Shown here piece after piece: positions 24,353-32,614 of a stretch of DNA of 64,000 nucleotides. Location of the stretch: IMG/VR virus record IMGVR_UViG_3300045998_000148, positions 35,878-99,877 of that record, one strand, 5' to 3'. The translations under genes were made by a program, and so were the position numbers. Each line of letters opens with the position of its first letter. Position 1 is the first letter of the stretch. The stretch is from a virus. The notes beneath the pieces were generated by a model. The model worked only from the letters and a program-made list of their open reading frames with translations, did no database searches and had not been told where the DNA came from.

Positions 24353-24743
24353 TTTGACGCACCGCCCTTTTAACCTCTTCTTCCGTAAGACAGCTCGCCT
24401 TCTCCCCTCGCCACCGAGAGCGATAAAGCCCGTCTAGCACCTCGCGGACGGTTTCAGCAACGGCATCCCCCTCCAACTCTCCAGGCGCGACCAGCCGATC
24501 CATCTCGGCGGGCGAGGCGATCGCGATGCGAACCGCGTACTTCGCGCCCTGCGGCATCGCGACCGCAAATTCATTGCGCCCCAAATCCTCGCTATCCAAA
24601 TTTTCCAGCGCCTCTCCGATGGCCTGCCTCAATCGCAGCAAGCCGAGGCGATCGCCTACTATATACGCGCAAAACTCCTCGCCTTCCCCAAGGGGCGAGG
24701 CATAAACGTATAAAATATCGTCTCTCAATTTTTTGTATTTCAC
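24339..24743 (-). CDS. Unknown small protein
   Basis: 134 aa from the GTG at 24743, chosen because GGGAAATA precedes it; the open frame extends to an ATG at 24863, but that part crosses the divergent plus-strand promoter. The fold looks alpha/beta (DILYVYASPLGEGEEFCAYIVGDRLG) with a helical C-terminus (DAVAETVREVLDGLYRSRW). It is coupled to the 384-aa gene. No known domain. Confidence 0.55.
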   Translation of the reverse strand: MKYKKLRDDILYVYASPLGEGEEFCAYIVGDRLGLLRLRQAIGEALENLDSEDLGRNEFAVAMPQGAKYAVRIAIASPAEMDRLVAPGELEGDAVAETVREVLDGLYRSRWRGEKASCLTEEEVKRAVRQNASI

Positions 24744-24795
24744 CGCTATTTCCCTGCCACTCGTTTCGGCAATTATAGCCTCAAAAAAAACCCCC

Positions 24796-24824
24796 TTGAC
24801 GATTTGGAGCGATCGCCGTACTAT
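24796..24824 (+). promoter_or_regulatory. Promoter ahead of the putative initiator gene
   Basis: TTGACG (24796-24801), 17-bp spacer containing GCGATCGC, then TACTAT (24819-24824). It points toward the small ORF at 24867 and the winged-helix gene at 25151. Confidence 0.6.
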
Positions 24825-24866
24825 CTTGATGTCGAAAGACCGCAAAAAAGAATACAAATACATACT

Positions 24867-25022
24867 ATGACCGAGATTGTTGCATCGTCCCTGCCCGTTT
24901 CGTCCCCATCAACGCAAAAGCGCCCAACCGATAGGCAGTTGAGACGCTTTGCAGGAAAAACTCGCGAGAAACAAGTCGTTTCCATTCAATTGGTATCCCC
25001 CCGAAGGGGAATTTCAAAGTAG
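24867..25022 (+). CDS. Possible small basic leader protein
   Basis: 51 codons from an ATG about 40 bp after a good promoter: a Ser/Thr/Pro-rich start, then KRPTDRQLRRFAGKTREK. The Shine-Dalgarno sequence is poor. It could be a short regulatory protein or simply leader RNA; the 128 bp after it hold repeated AGCCGATAAGC-type phrases before the next gene. Confidence 0.35.
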   Translation: MTEIVASSLPVSSPSTQKRPTDRQLRRFAGKTREKQVVSIQLVSPRRGISK

Positions 25023-25150
25023 CCAACTATCAAGAGATCGACCGACGAAATCGAGGTATTTGGAGACTTTGACAACTTATGCAGCCCGTGTAGTAGCCGA
25101 ATAAGCCGGAGCCGATAAGCTTTAGCCGAGGAGCTTCAGCAAATCTAAAA

Positions 25151-27352
25151 ATGATAGTAGCCGATAAGTTTACACCCTGTCAAGACATTGCCCTGCCGAC
25201 CGATCGGACAGTGCGACTGCACGGCGGCATCCTGGCAGCAGGCGGCCCATATCTAAAGCTGTGGTACGCCCTGCGCTGGCTCGACACCAAAGGCAGCGGA
25301 CGCCTCACCCTCCCCGCCAAGGCGATCGCCGACCTCTGCGGGCTATCGACCAAGACGCTGTACCGCCACCTACGCGAAGGCCGCGCCGTAGGAGCATTCC
25401 TGCGCTATCGCCTCAAGAAAGGCGTCCTGACCGTAGAAATGGGCAGCAGGGCGCGGCTGACGGTTCACCTCGGCATCGAAGACTGGGGCAACACCGCCAG
25501 CTACCCCATCGACGAATTTTTAACAAATTTTTACACGATCGCGGCGACTCGCCTCACCGCCGCCGTCAAGCAAAAACAGGCTTACCATGCTGCCTGCCAG
25601 CAGCACGTTAAGGGAGTCGTGCCGCCAGAAAGCGCGATCGCGATGGCAAGAGAGCGGTGCGAACCCGGCGAGGTTTCCAAGTCCCCGACTGTCGAGGTTT
25701 CCTCGACAGCTCGTGCGGGACGCTCGCCAGGGGAAAGCGCACCAAGAGAAAGCCATGCGGAATCGGCGAAAACGGAAGACCTGCTCAGTACGAGCAAATC
25801 CCCCAGTAGCGAAGCAAACTCGCTTATAAAAATACGCTGTGAGAACGGGGATCAGCGGGTCGCGCACCATTTTCTCGACGTCCGCTTGCAAGAGTTCGAT
25901 GGCGCTGAAGATATCTCAACGCATCGAGACGACAGATCACCTCTATACCCGCGAAAGATAATAACGCCAGAACTTGTCAGTTTTCCCGATTGCGCGGAAA
26001 ATACGGTCGATGACAGGCTCTCATCCCAAGCGAATATCCCCCCTATCCATAGAGAGGAGTCTATGGAAAACGCCATTACCACGGCGTCAGTCTGGGGTTT
26101 TTTATTTGGAAAAAAGCGATTCTCAATAAGAGGAAAATCTTGTTTTTTTGCAAATGGAGCGGTACAAAGGCCGCCTGCAATTTTTTTCATTTCCAAAAAG
26201 AAAATCTTCGTTACGGGCAGTGCAAAGATCGCCGCTACTTCGCAAGAAAGTATCGCCGAGGCAATCGGGCGCTCAAAAAAAACGGTAAACAGGCACTTGA
26301 AGGCGGTTTTCAAGCGTCAGTATTGCCAATCAAACCCGAAAGTATTTTCACAAATTCAGCGCCAAACTCGCACCGGAGAAACCTTCTACGACCCGGAAAT
26401 CCTGGCTGAAATGACCCCAAACGGCGAAAAAGTAGCGCACTTGCGCGAAAAGATAGTACGTCGGGCGAGGTTGGAGAAGGGGCGCTGTTTCCAGTTCGAG
26501 GGCGAATTGGGCAGGGTTTTGGGCGATCGCAATGCTTTTATCAATAGACAGAGCATTTACGACCTACCCTATATCGTCCACAGCACGAGGACGGCAAAGC
26601 GGTACTTCCGGCGGAAATTCAATGTTTCTGCCGTAGAAGGCTACAGTAACGACTTTAGGCTCAATCCCGAGCGCGATCGCCTCTGCCGCAGCAACCCCTT
26701 CCGAAGGGGTATCCCCTACCGGGGGATGTACGAGCATCACTTCGAGGCTTGCCAAACCCTTAAAGGAAGCGATGTTTCGGGAATTGCGACTGCCGAACTC
26801 GCTTCCGCCGAACTCGTTTCTGCCGCCCCGCCCGCAAAACCCGTCTCGCCTGCAAGAGGGGCAAAAGCCGCGATCGACACTCTCATCGCGGACACCGAGA
26901 GCGCCTTACAGGGGCTTCCTGATTCAAAAGGTACTAACGCCTTGGCCGCAGCGAGGGAGGCGGTAAGGGCGGCATTCTACCGCTCGCAGGATGGCGATCG
27001 CGATTCCTTTAAAGCCCTCATCGAAGGGCGAATCGCCCTGCACTATTTCGACCTGACCGAAGGCGATCGCCAGCCCTTAATCGAAGCCCTGCTCGAAATT
27101 ATTGCCGATTTCACGGCGAGGACGGCGCTATTTCTCGCTCTAGCTCCCGAATGCTATGAACTATCGCCGAGCAGCGCGACCAATTTTGGACTGTGGGAAA
27201 CTGAAGGTGTAGAGGGATGCGATCGCTTACTCAATTCAATCGATTTTATTAATTTTTTTGAATATTTAATTTCGATTGGATTTTGTTTTGGGAAAGAGCT
27301 TGAAGTGCTGGCTTCCGCCGCTTGGAACTGGGGGAGCCGCAGCCTATCGTAA
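25151..27352 (+). CDS. Double winged-helix DNA-binding protein, possible replication initiator
   Basis: 733 aa. Two helix-turn-helix segments stand out: LPAKAIADLCGLSTKTLYRHL near residues 54-74 and SQESIAEAIGRSKKTVNRHL near 363-382. Both are followed by basic strands, as in plasmid Rep-type winged-helix domains. The linker (about 160-230) contains palindromic-repeat sequence (RERCEPGEVS, SPGESAPRES). The C-terminal third has an Ala-rich linker and a helical domain. It has its own upstream promoter, is the first plus-strand gene of the replication region and lies 2 kb from an iteron-like array, so an initiator role is plausible but unproven. A large transcription regulator is the alternative. 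Confidence 0.55.
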   Translation: MIVADKFTPCQDIALPTDRTVRLHGGILAAGGPYLKLWYALRWLDTKGSGRLTLPAKAIADLCGLSTKTLYRHLREGRAVGAFLRYRLKKGVLTVEMGSRARLTVHLGIEDWGNTASYPIDEFLTNFYTIAATRLTAAVKQKQAYHAACQQHVKGVVPPESAIAMARERCEPGEVSKSPTVEVSSTARAGRSPGESAPRESHAESAKTEDLLSTSKSPSSEANSLIKIRCENGDQRVAHHFLDVRLQEFDGAEDISTHRDDRSPLYPRKIITPELVSFPDCAENTVDDRLSSQANIPPIHREESMENAITTASVWGFLFGKKRFSIRGKSCFFANGAVQRPPAIFFISKKKIFVTGSAKIAATSQESIAEAIGRSKKTVNRHLKAVFKRQYCQSNPKVFSQIQRQTRTGETFYDPEILAEMTPNGEKVAHLREKIVRRARLEKGRCFQFEGELGRVLGDRNAFINRQSIYDLPYIVHSTRTAKRYFRRKFNVSAVEGYSNDFRLNPERDRLCRSNPFRRGIPYRGMYEHHFEACQTLKGSDVSGIATAELASAELVSAAPPAKPVSPARGAKAAIDTLIADTESALQGLPDSKGTNALAAAREAVRAAFYRSQDGDRDSFKALIEGRIALHYFDLTEGDRQPLIEALLEIIADFTARTALFLALAPECYELSPSSATNFGLWETEGVEGCDRLLNSIDFINFFEYLISIGFCFGKELEVLASAAWNWGSRSLS
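25645..25746. repeat. Palindromic-repeat insertion within the winged-helix gene
   Basis: Sequence of the GGTGCGAACCCGGCGAGG ... CCAGGGGAAAGCGCACC type, opposite in orientation to the copies at 7.6 and 14.5 kb, interrupted by CCCCGACTGTCGAGGTTTCC. It adds an in-frame linker between the two DNA-binding domains. Confidence 0.75.
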
Positions 27353-27395
27353 AAGGAAGACATTTTTGAGAAAAAATCGGCCTTGCGCCCGCCGT

Positions 27396-27411
27396 GCTGC
27401 CACGCGGCAGC
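27396..27411. terminator. Short hairpin between convergent genes
   Basis: GCTGCC-ACGC-GGCAGC hairpin in the 78-bp gap between the winged-helix gene and the RusA gene. There is no T-tract, so termination is uncertain. Confidence 0.3.
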
Positions 27412-27430
27412 TTAGAGCGTCCGAACGCCG

Positions 27431-27934
27431 CTAGACGAGCAGGACGATCGTACAGCGGGGAGGCAGCTTGCGGTCGTAGCGAAGCCTGCCCCCCCACAAG
27501 GGGATGCAGTTGAGGTTGTCGTTGCGGAGGACGCCGCCCTGTACGAGGGCATCCCAAATGCCGCCCTCGACGTTATCGCCGTCCTGGGCGCGACTGCACT
27601 TGCCCGATAGCTCGATGAAAAGGCCGCTTGCCCTGGCGATGGGTTCGAGGCCGCCCTGTTCTCGGTATTGCACTCGCAGCTCCCAGGCGGCTTTTTCCTT
27701 CCACTGGCCGTACCCGCCCTGGTAGTAGGCGATCGAGCGACCGCCCGCCCTCGCAATTTGCGCCCGCTGTTTGGCGACTGGGTTTCCCTCCAGCTCGAAA
27801 CGGTACGTCGCTGCCGGATTTCCTTCAGCGGCTAGCAGCGCCCGAAAAAAGGCGATCGTCCTGTCCGCCGTCCGGTCGAACGGCTTTCCTCCTGCCTTGC
27901 GCCTGCCGCCGCCCGTATATCTGGATCTATACAT
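27431..27934 (-). CDS. rusA: RusA-like Holliday junction resolvase
   Basis: 167 aa. The RusA pattern is present: a basic N-terminus, FELEGNPVAKQRAQIAR near 48-64, the acidic site RAQDGDNVEGGIWDAL near 118-133, then GGVLRNDNLNCIPLWGG. Family members usually have DD where this has ND, so one metal ligand may be altered. The enzyme resolves Holliday junctions or branched DNA before packaging. Its start overlaps the preceding gene by 8 bp, placing it in a recombination operon with the AP2/HNH-like gene. Confidence 0.8.
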   Translation of the reverse strand: MYRSRYTGGGRRKAGGKPFDRTADRTIAFFRALLAAEGNPAATYRFELEGNPVAKQRAQIARAGGRSIAYYQGGYGQWKEKAAWELRVQYREQGGLEPIARASGLFIELSGKCSRAQDGDNVEGGIWDALVQGGVLRNDNLNCIPLWGGRLRYDRKLPPRCTIVLLV

Positions 27935-28481
27935 TCACCTGTCTGTGGCCTGCGCCCGTCCTACTTTTTTGGCGCAGTTCTTTTGTGGGAAGCTTGAGAG
28001 TTTCGAGCGCGTGCAAATAGGCTTGGTGAGCCTTATCGGGGGTAGGAAAACAGCCTAAATACAAGACCTTGCCATCGTGCCGGATCTGCGCCTTGAAGGG
28101 ATTGAGTCGGCTGCGGTTCGGGCTGACTCCCTTGTATCCAGTCGAGTTATGGTGTTTTGCCTCTAACTCCAGCCGCGATATTTTTTGCGACATCGGGAGG
28201 AGGCGGAGGTTGTCGCGCTGGCAGTTTAGCTTATTGCCGTCGAGCCATTCGATACACTGAGTACGATCCCACAGCCGTTCCTCGCAGCCGAGGACTTCGG
28301 CGTACATCGGCAGGTTGCGAATCTTGCCGTCCTTTTTGGCTTGGCGAATTACGATTTCTAGGATGGTCGTCGTCCAAGTGTAGGCGTTCAATTTTTCGTA
28401 GAGGTCGTCGTCTACCAATACGGACGATCCGACGAGCCTTCCCTTTCTCAAGATGATTTCAGCCATTTTCCGGTCAATCAA
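27927..28481 (-). CDS. AP2-domain protein with degenerate HNH region
   Basis: 184 aa. Residues 60-105 follow the layout of HNH homing endonucleases, but the motif reads IEWLDGNKLNCQRDNLRLLP, where the usual first His is replaced by Trp-Leu. Residues 110-165 form an AP2-type DNA-binding domain (STGYKGVSPNRSRLNPFKAQ, then DGKVLYLGCFPTPDKAHQAY). It is likely a former or specialised homing endonuclease, now possibly only DNA-binding. It lies upstream of and overlaps RusA. Confidence 0.75.
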   Translation of the reverse strand: MIDRKMAEIILRKGRLVGSSVLVDDDLYEKLNAYTWTTTILEIVIRQAKKDGKIRNLPMYAEVLGCEERLWDRTQCIEWLDGNKLNCQRDNLRLLPMSQKISRLELEAKHHNSTGYKGVSPNRSRLNPFKAQIRHDGKVLYLGCFPTPDKAHQAYLHALETLKLPTKELRQKSRTGAGHRQVNV

Positions 28482-28492
28482 ATTTTTTTAGC

Positions 28493-28954
28493 TTAAAAAT
28501 TCGGCGGCAGCAGGATTTTGGCAACTTCTTTTACCTGGCTGGCCGCCATCCAGACGATCGCGCTGCCGCAGGCGATGGGGAGCGCATTCTTGTTTTTCAG
28601 CTTTTGCGGTGCATTGTGGTAGCCGTCCCTTGCATTTACCTTGGCGACCGTACCGTACATTTTTTTGTCGGCCTGCTTCCAGCAGACTTCCGTTCCGACC
28701 GGGAGGGCGGTCGGATACAGGTCGCAAGCCCGCGACTGATAGCCCGTCGCAGTACAGCTCGGGTCGCAGCACTTGGCGGGCGTCCCCGGTATGGCTATCG
28801 GCTTGCCGCACGGACAGCGCCCAAACCGATAGCGGGCGATCGCATCCAATAGGGAAGGGGGGAATCCCTTCAGACTGGCATTCAGGTTGGCATTCAGGCA
28901 ACGGTCGTCACCTCCGAGGGCGCTTGTCGTGTCTCGATTGGCAGGGGTCGGCAT
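28493..28954 (-). CDS. Putative zinc-ribbon protein
   Basis: 153 aa from the ATG at 28954, overlapping the end of the preceding gene by 61 nt. Residues 55-75 hold a cysteine cluster (RCPCGKPIA, AKCCDPSCTATG) consistent with a zinc ribbon. The rest is a small beta domain (LPVGTEVCWKQADKKMYGTV), perhaps SH3-like, and a final short helix. Function unknown; DNA binding is likely given its neighbours. Confidence 0.5.
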   Translation of the reverse strand: MPTPANRDTTSALGGDDRCLNANLNASLKGFPPSLLDAIARYRFGRCPCGKPIAIPGTPAKCCDPSCTATGYQSRACDLYPTALPVGTEVCWKQADKKMYGTVAKVNARDGYHNAPQKLKNKNALPIACGSAIVWMAASQVKEVAKILLPPNF

Positions 28955-29751
28955 TCCTTGGCTGTCCGGGCGGCTTGGAGCGGACGCCGAATCCGCTCGA
29001 CTTGTATTGCCTCTTGCAGGCGTTTTTCGTTCTTCTGGGCATTGGCGATCGCTTCGAGCTTTCCTTCGCTCGATTGTCCCCAATATCTCTTGTCGTCTTT
29101 CTTGGCTGAGTCCCTCGGGATGGCTATCCATATTTTCGCCCGCGTCGAACTGTCGCTATCTAGATATCTCTTTTCTAGGGTAAAGTGCCGCTGCGCCATA
29201 ATGATCCGCACTTTTTCTACATCTGTCCAGCTATTTAAGTCCTGGCCGAGGTTGGCCTTCAGCATTTTGCTGTAAATCCATTTCTCGACCCGCTTTTCGA
29301 GTTGGATCAGGAAATACTTGTATATTTTGGATTTGCTGAGCGTACAGACGCCCTCTCGACTCATCGCAGCGATGGTGCGTATAAAATGGCCGTGTTCCTC
29401 CACGACCTTAATCATGTGCTTGCCCCGATGGTCGTCGGCATAGGCGTTGCACCCCTCTACTTTCGGATCGTACTCTTCGACGGTTTTGGCAATCTCGGAG
29501 ATCAGCTCCAACGCCATCTTTTTCTGGGCGGGGGTCTGCTGCGATCGCCGGACGGCAAATACCTCAAAATCCGTCTCGAACCTGAATTCCTCTAGCAGGT
29601 TGAACAGCGCCTTCGTGAAGGTGACGTGCTGGATCTCAGACAGGGCTTGCAGGGCGTAGTACAGTCTGTGCGGCAGGGTGACGCACTCCTCTACGCGGTA
29701 AATGCTCCTCGACAGGGCAAATCTTGTCTTTTTCTTTCTTTTTACAGTCAT
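28894..29751 (-). CDS. Unknown largely helical protein
   Basis: 285 aa, basic at the N-terminus (TVKRKKKTRFALSRSIYRVEE) and helical throughout. LYYALQALSEIQHVTFTKALFNLL and REGVCTLSKSKIYKYFLIQLEK look like DNA-binding helices. The tail is Arg/Gln-rich and disordered. It is the first gene of a leftward operon with zinc-ribbon, AP2/HNH and RusA genes, and diverges from the DnaB operon across a short AT-rich region. Replication or partition regulation is possible. Confidence 0.6.
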   Translation of the reverse strand: MTVKRKKKTRFALSRSIYRVEECVTLPHRLYYALQALSEIQHVTFTKALFNLLEEFRFETDFEVFAVRRSQQTPAQKKMALELISEIAKTVEEYDPKVEGCNAYADDHRGKHMIKVVEEHGHFIRTIAAMSREGVCTLSKSKIYKYFLIQLEKRVEKWIYSKMLKANLGQDLNSWTDVEKVRIIMAQRHFTLEKRYLDSDSSTRAKIWIAIPRDSAKKDDKRYWGQSSEGKLEAIANAQKNEKRLQEAIQVERIRRPLQAARTAKECRPLPIETRQAPSEVTTVA

Positions 29752-29788
29752 ATTCGCAGGTGGGCGATTACTATATACTTTTATATTG

Positions 29789-29812
29789 TATCACTCGCTT
29801 AATTTAGTGATA
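29789..29812. promoter_or_regulatory. Operator-like inverted repeat in a divergent promoter region
   Basis: TATCACT and AGTGATA arms with a 10-bp centre in the AT-rich 104-bp gap between divergent operons. TATACT and TATATTG-type -10 candidates lie alongside. It probably controls both directions. Confidence 0.5.
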
Positions 29813-29855
29813 AGATATTTGCAAACTCTTTTATCGCCTACAGCAATTAAACCCG

Positions 29856-30479
29856 ATGTCTCCCCGGACGATGATGGCGAAAACCGCCGCAAAAAACCAG
29901 AAGGCCGCCGCCGCCTATCAGCCACAGCCCATCGACTTGCTCGACATAAATGCCAGTCGGCGCTTTACGGCGGTCGTCCACTACAGCGACAGGATATCCA
30001 AGCTCGTCGAGTCGGGAACCAAACGAGCCGCGCTCTACCGCAGTCGGGTGACTCAATACATCATCGCCCTGCTGCTCGAACGCCGCCCTGCCGAAGAGGT
30101 CATCTGCCTCTGCGACTGTTTTATCGAAAGGCAGCGGCACGCGCTCAACCGCACGACGGCCTATGAGAATAACGAAGCCAATTATTCCGACACGATCAAG
30201 TACCTGTCGAAAATATTGGCGACGGAATTCGAGAGTCGGGTAATCGAGTTAAAGGTAGGAGAATTTTTAGATGCGCCAGCAGGAAAGAGGTCGGCGGCGG
30301 AAGCTAAAAAGCCCAAGAGAATGAAGTATTCGCGACAGCTCGCAATCGGCTACGAGCCGCCCCGCGAGGCATTGCGCCTCCCCGTGAGTCGCGGTCGCGA
30401 GGCGGGCGAGGAATACGATTGGCTGTGGGACGGCAAGGAACGCGGAGCTTGCGGTGCTAACGGACAGCTCCTCTTTTGA
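29856..30479 (+). CDS. Unknown protein heading the DnaB operon
   Basis: 207 aa. The first 25 residues are Ala/Lys-rich. Residues 40-150 are helical (RISKLVESGTKRAALYRSRV, YIIALLLERRPAEEVICLCD), followed by a basic tail. ATG codons at 29871 and 29874 are alternative starts. It is coupled (TGATG) to the DnaQ-fold gene. Position suggests a replication accessory or helicase-loader role, but no loader motif is seen. Confidence 0.6.
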   Translation: MSPRTMMAKTAAKNQKAAAAYQPQPIDLLDINASRRFTAVVHYSDRISKLVESGTKRAALYRSRVTQYIIALLLERRPAEEVICLCDCFIERQRHALNRTTAYENNEANYSDTIKYLSKILATEFESRVIELKVGEFLDAPAGKRSAAEAKKPKRMKYSRQLAIGYEPPREALRLPVSRGREAGEEYDWLWDGKERGACGANGQLLF

Positions 30480-31033
30480 TGTTTTGCCAGCAGCGCGAGT
30501 TCAGGAGCATTCTCATCCTCGACGTGCGGACGGACGAGACTCCCGACCCGAAGCCTATCGATGCCGCCGCCATCTCGTTCGACGTTCGATACCGTACAAT
30601 TGTTTCCTGCTATTCGAGCGCGATTCGCAACGATCGCATTTTTGGGGCAACCAGCGCCAACCTGCCGAGCAGTTTGACCGATGCCTTCGCTCCCAACCTC
30701 GAAAGCTGGCTGCTGCGAAGTCTCGCCCTCAATATCGACATCGGATGCGCGGTCGCCCACGATGTTTCTTCCCTGGAGTCGTTTGTCGATCTTTCTCGCT
30801 TTGAGATTCCCCTGCTCTGTTCGATGCGCGATTTTAATTTGTTCGGCGATCGCTATAGGGGCGACCGCAATTTGCTGGAGTTGGCACTCGAACACGGCAT
30901 CGGCATTTCCCTAGCGCATCGGGCGATCCATCGGGCGCTGTTGCTGTCAGAAGTGTTTGCCCGCCGCCCCAATTTGGCCGACGACTTGAAACTGGCTTTT
31001 TTGAAATACAACCAAACCACTCATGGCAACTGA
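30479..31033 (+). CDS. DnaQ-like exonuclease fold, probably inactive
   Basis: 184 aa. The layout follows the DnaQ 3'-5' exonuclease family: an N-terminal strand LILDVRTDETPDPKPIDAAAI, the middle motif GCAVAHDVSSLESF, LLELALEHGIG, and the C-terminal ISLAHRAIHRALLLSEVF. In active enzymes these read DxE, HNxxFD and HRAxxDA. Here Glu is Arg in the first and the final Asp is Arg in the last, so metal binding is probably lost. It may be a structural partner of the replisome. Coupled to the genes on both sides. Confidence 0.6.
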   Translation: MFCQQREFRSILILDVRTDETPDPKPIDAAAISFDVRYRTIVSCYSSAIRNDRIFGATSANLPSSLTDAFAPNLESWLLRSLALNIDIGCAVAHDVSSLESFVDLSRFEIPLLCSMRDFNLFGDRYRGDRNLLELALEHGIGISLAHRAIHRALLLSEVFARRPNLADDLKLAFLKYNQTTHGN

Positions 31034-32582
31034 CGAAGCTGAAATCCTGAATTTAGAATCGCTCCGCGCACTTCGCCCCCTCCCGTCCGATCGCGCTGCC
31101 GAAGAGGTCGCCCTTTCTCAGTCGGCTCGATATTTGCGCGAGGAGGCGGACGTTCTCTGCGATGCGAAGGCGGAAGCTTTTATCCTCGCTGTCGGGATGA
31201 CCCAAGGGAGCGACGAGTCCGCGATCGCCGTCCTGAATGCCCTACACATCGACGATTTCAGCCAAGCCGCCCATCGGATTATCTACTCCGCGATTGCGGC
31301 ATCGATCGCGGCGGACGTCTCCCCGAGCTTGCAGTCGGTCGAGCTGTACCTGCGCTCCTCGAATCAGCTCGAAGCGGTCGGCGGCTACGAAGGACTGATC
31401 GCCTCGATCGCGACCGCCGCCGTCGCGTTTGAGAACTACAGCGACAGCCCGATGCAGTCGAGCATAGAGCGGACTGCCGCTCACCTCGCGGAATTGTCGG
31501 GCAAGCGCAAGCTGTTGGGCGTCCTCGAAACGAATCGCGTCGAACTGCTGCAATCGGTAGAGCGCGGCGTCAGCCTCAATCAGACGGTTCAAGACTTGGT
31601 AGAGAATTCCCTTGCCGTCCTCGGCTCCCGAGGGGGCGGCTCCGGGTCTATCTCCGACATCCATTTCGCCCAGCTCGATATTATCGAGCGAATACAGTCG
31701 GGAGAACTGCGCGAAACCTCGGTCGGGCTGACGGGATTGCCCGACTACAACGAGGCCACTTGTCTGACCTTCGGCGACATGGCCATCCTTAACGCCGAAG
31801 CGAAACAGGGAAAGACTTCCTGGCTCGTCTTCAACGCTTACAATTACGCAAGACAGGGCTACCCTACGATTATCTGGTCTGGCGAACAGCCTACCGCTCA
31901 GATCTGGTCGCGATTCCTCGCCTGCCATACGGGGATAAATCACCAAGTCCTGTCCCGCTCCAAACAATACCTCAACGAAAGCGACCTGATTAAGTTGGGC
32001 GAGTCGAGCGGCATTCTCTCGGAAATGCCCCTATTTATCGCTACTTCTACCAATGAAGCCGACTTTAATCGCGAATACGCCCAGGCGTGCAACTTCTTTG
32101 CTAGACTGGTGGATGCGGGCGCTCCGTCGAGTTGCAGCAGCGTACCGCAAATCTTGATCGTGGATTACTTGCAGCTTTTAGCTCGCAACGAATCCGCCGA
32201 GCTGGAGGAGTTCTGCAAGCGGCTTAAAAACGAGTACGCCAAGCGGCGCAACCTCCTGGTTCTCCTGCTCGCACAATCGCCCACCCTCGGCGATCGCAAG
32301 TGGCGGATGCCGGAAGCGGATGACATTTCGTACTGCAAGACGGCGAGGCAGCACGTCGATATGGTCATGGGACTCTACCGCCCGGATTACATTCCCATCG
32401 ACAATCGCGGCGATCGCTATCAGAATACCGACTTGCGCGAATGTACGACGTTTATCAAGATTACCGCCGCCCGCCACGTCCCCTTTCCCGTCTTGCTCCA
32501 GTTTCAAACGGATCTGGCAACCTGCCGCTACGGGCATATCGAACAAGAACTCAAGGTCTATCCCTATGTGGGCGGCGATTGA
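31023..32582 (+). CDS. dnaB: Replicative DNA helicase, DnaB type
   Basis: 519 aa. N-terminal helical domain (AEAFILAVGMTQGS to EAVGGYEGLIASIAT, the DnaB-N pattern), then the RecA-like domain: LTGLPDYNEATCLTFGDMAILN, Walker A AEAKQGKTSW near 258-267, GEQPTAQIWSRFLA, and Walker B ILIVDYLQLL near 378-387, with TARQHVDMVMGLYRP and ITAARHVPFPV near the end. It unwinds the fork and would recruit host primase and polymerase, since neither is seen here. It overlaps the DnaQ-fold gene by 11 nt. Confidence 0.92.
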   Translation: MATDEAEILNLESLRALRPLPSDRAAEEVALSQSARYLREEADVLCDAKAEAFILAVGMTQGSDESAIAVLNALHIDDFSQAAHRIIYSAIAASIAADVSPSLQSVELYLRSSNQLEAVGGYEGLIASIATAAVAFENYSDSPMQSSIERTAAHLAELSGKRKLLGVLETNRVELLQSVERGVSLNQTVQDLVENSLAVLGSRGGGSGSISDIHFAQLDIIERIQSGELRETSVGLTGLPDYNEATCLTFGDMAILNAEAKQGKTSWLVFNAYNYARQGYPTIIWSGEQPTAQIWSRFLACHTGINHQVLSRSKQYLNESDLIKLGESSGILSEMPLFIATSTNEADFNREYAQACNFFARLVDAGAPSSCSSVPQILIVDYLQLLARNESAELEEFCKRLKNEYAKRRNLLVLLLAQSPTLGDRKWRMPEADDISYCKTARQHVDMVMGLYRPDYIPIDNRGDRYQNTDLRECTTFIKITAARHVPFPVLLQFQTDLATCRYGHIEQELKVYPYVGGD

Positions 32583-32614
32583 AAATTTCTCTCAAACAAC
32601 CCCAAATCAAACCC

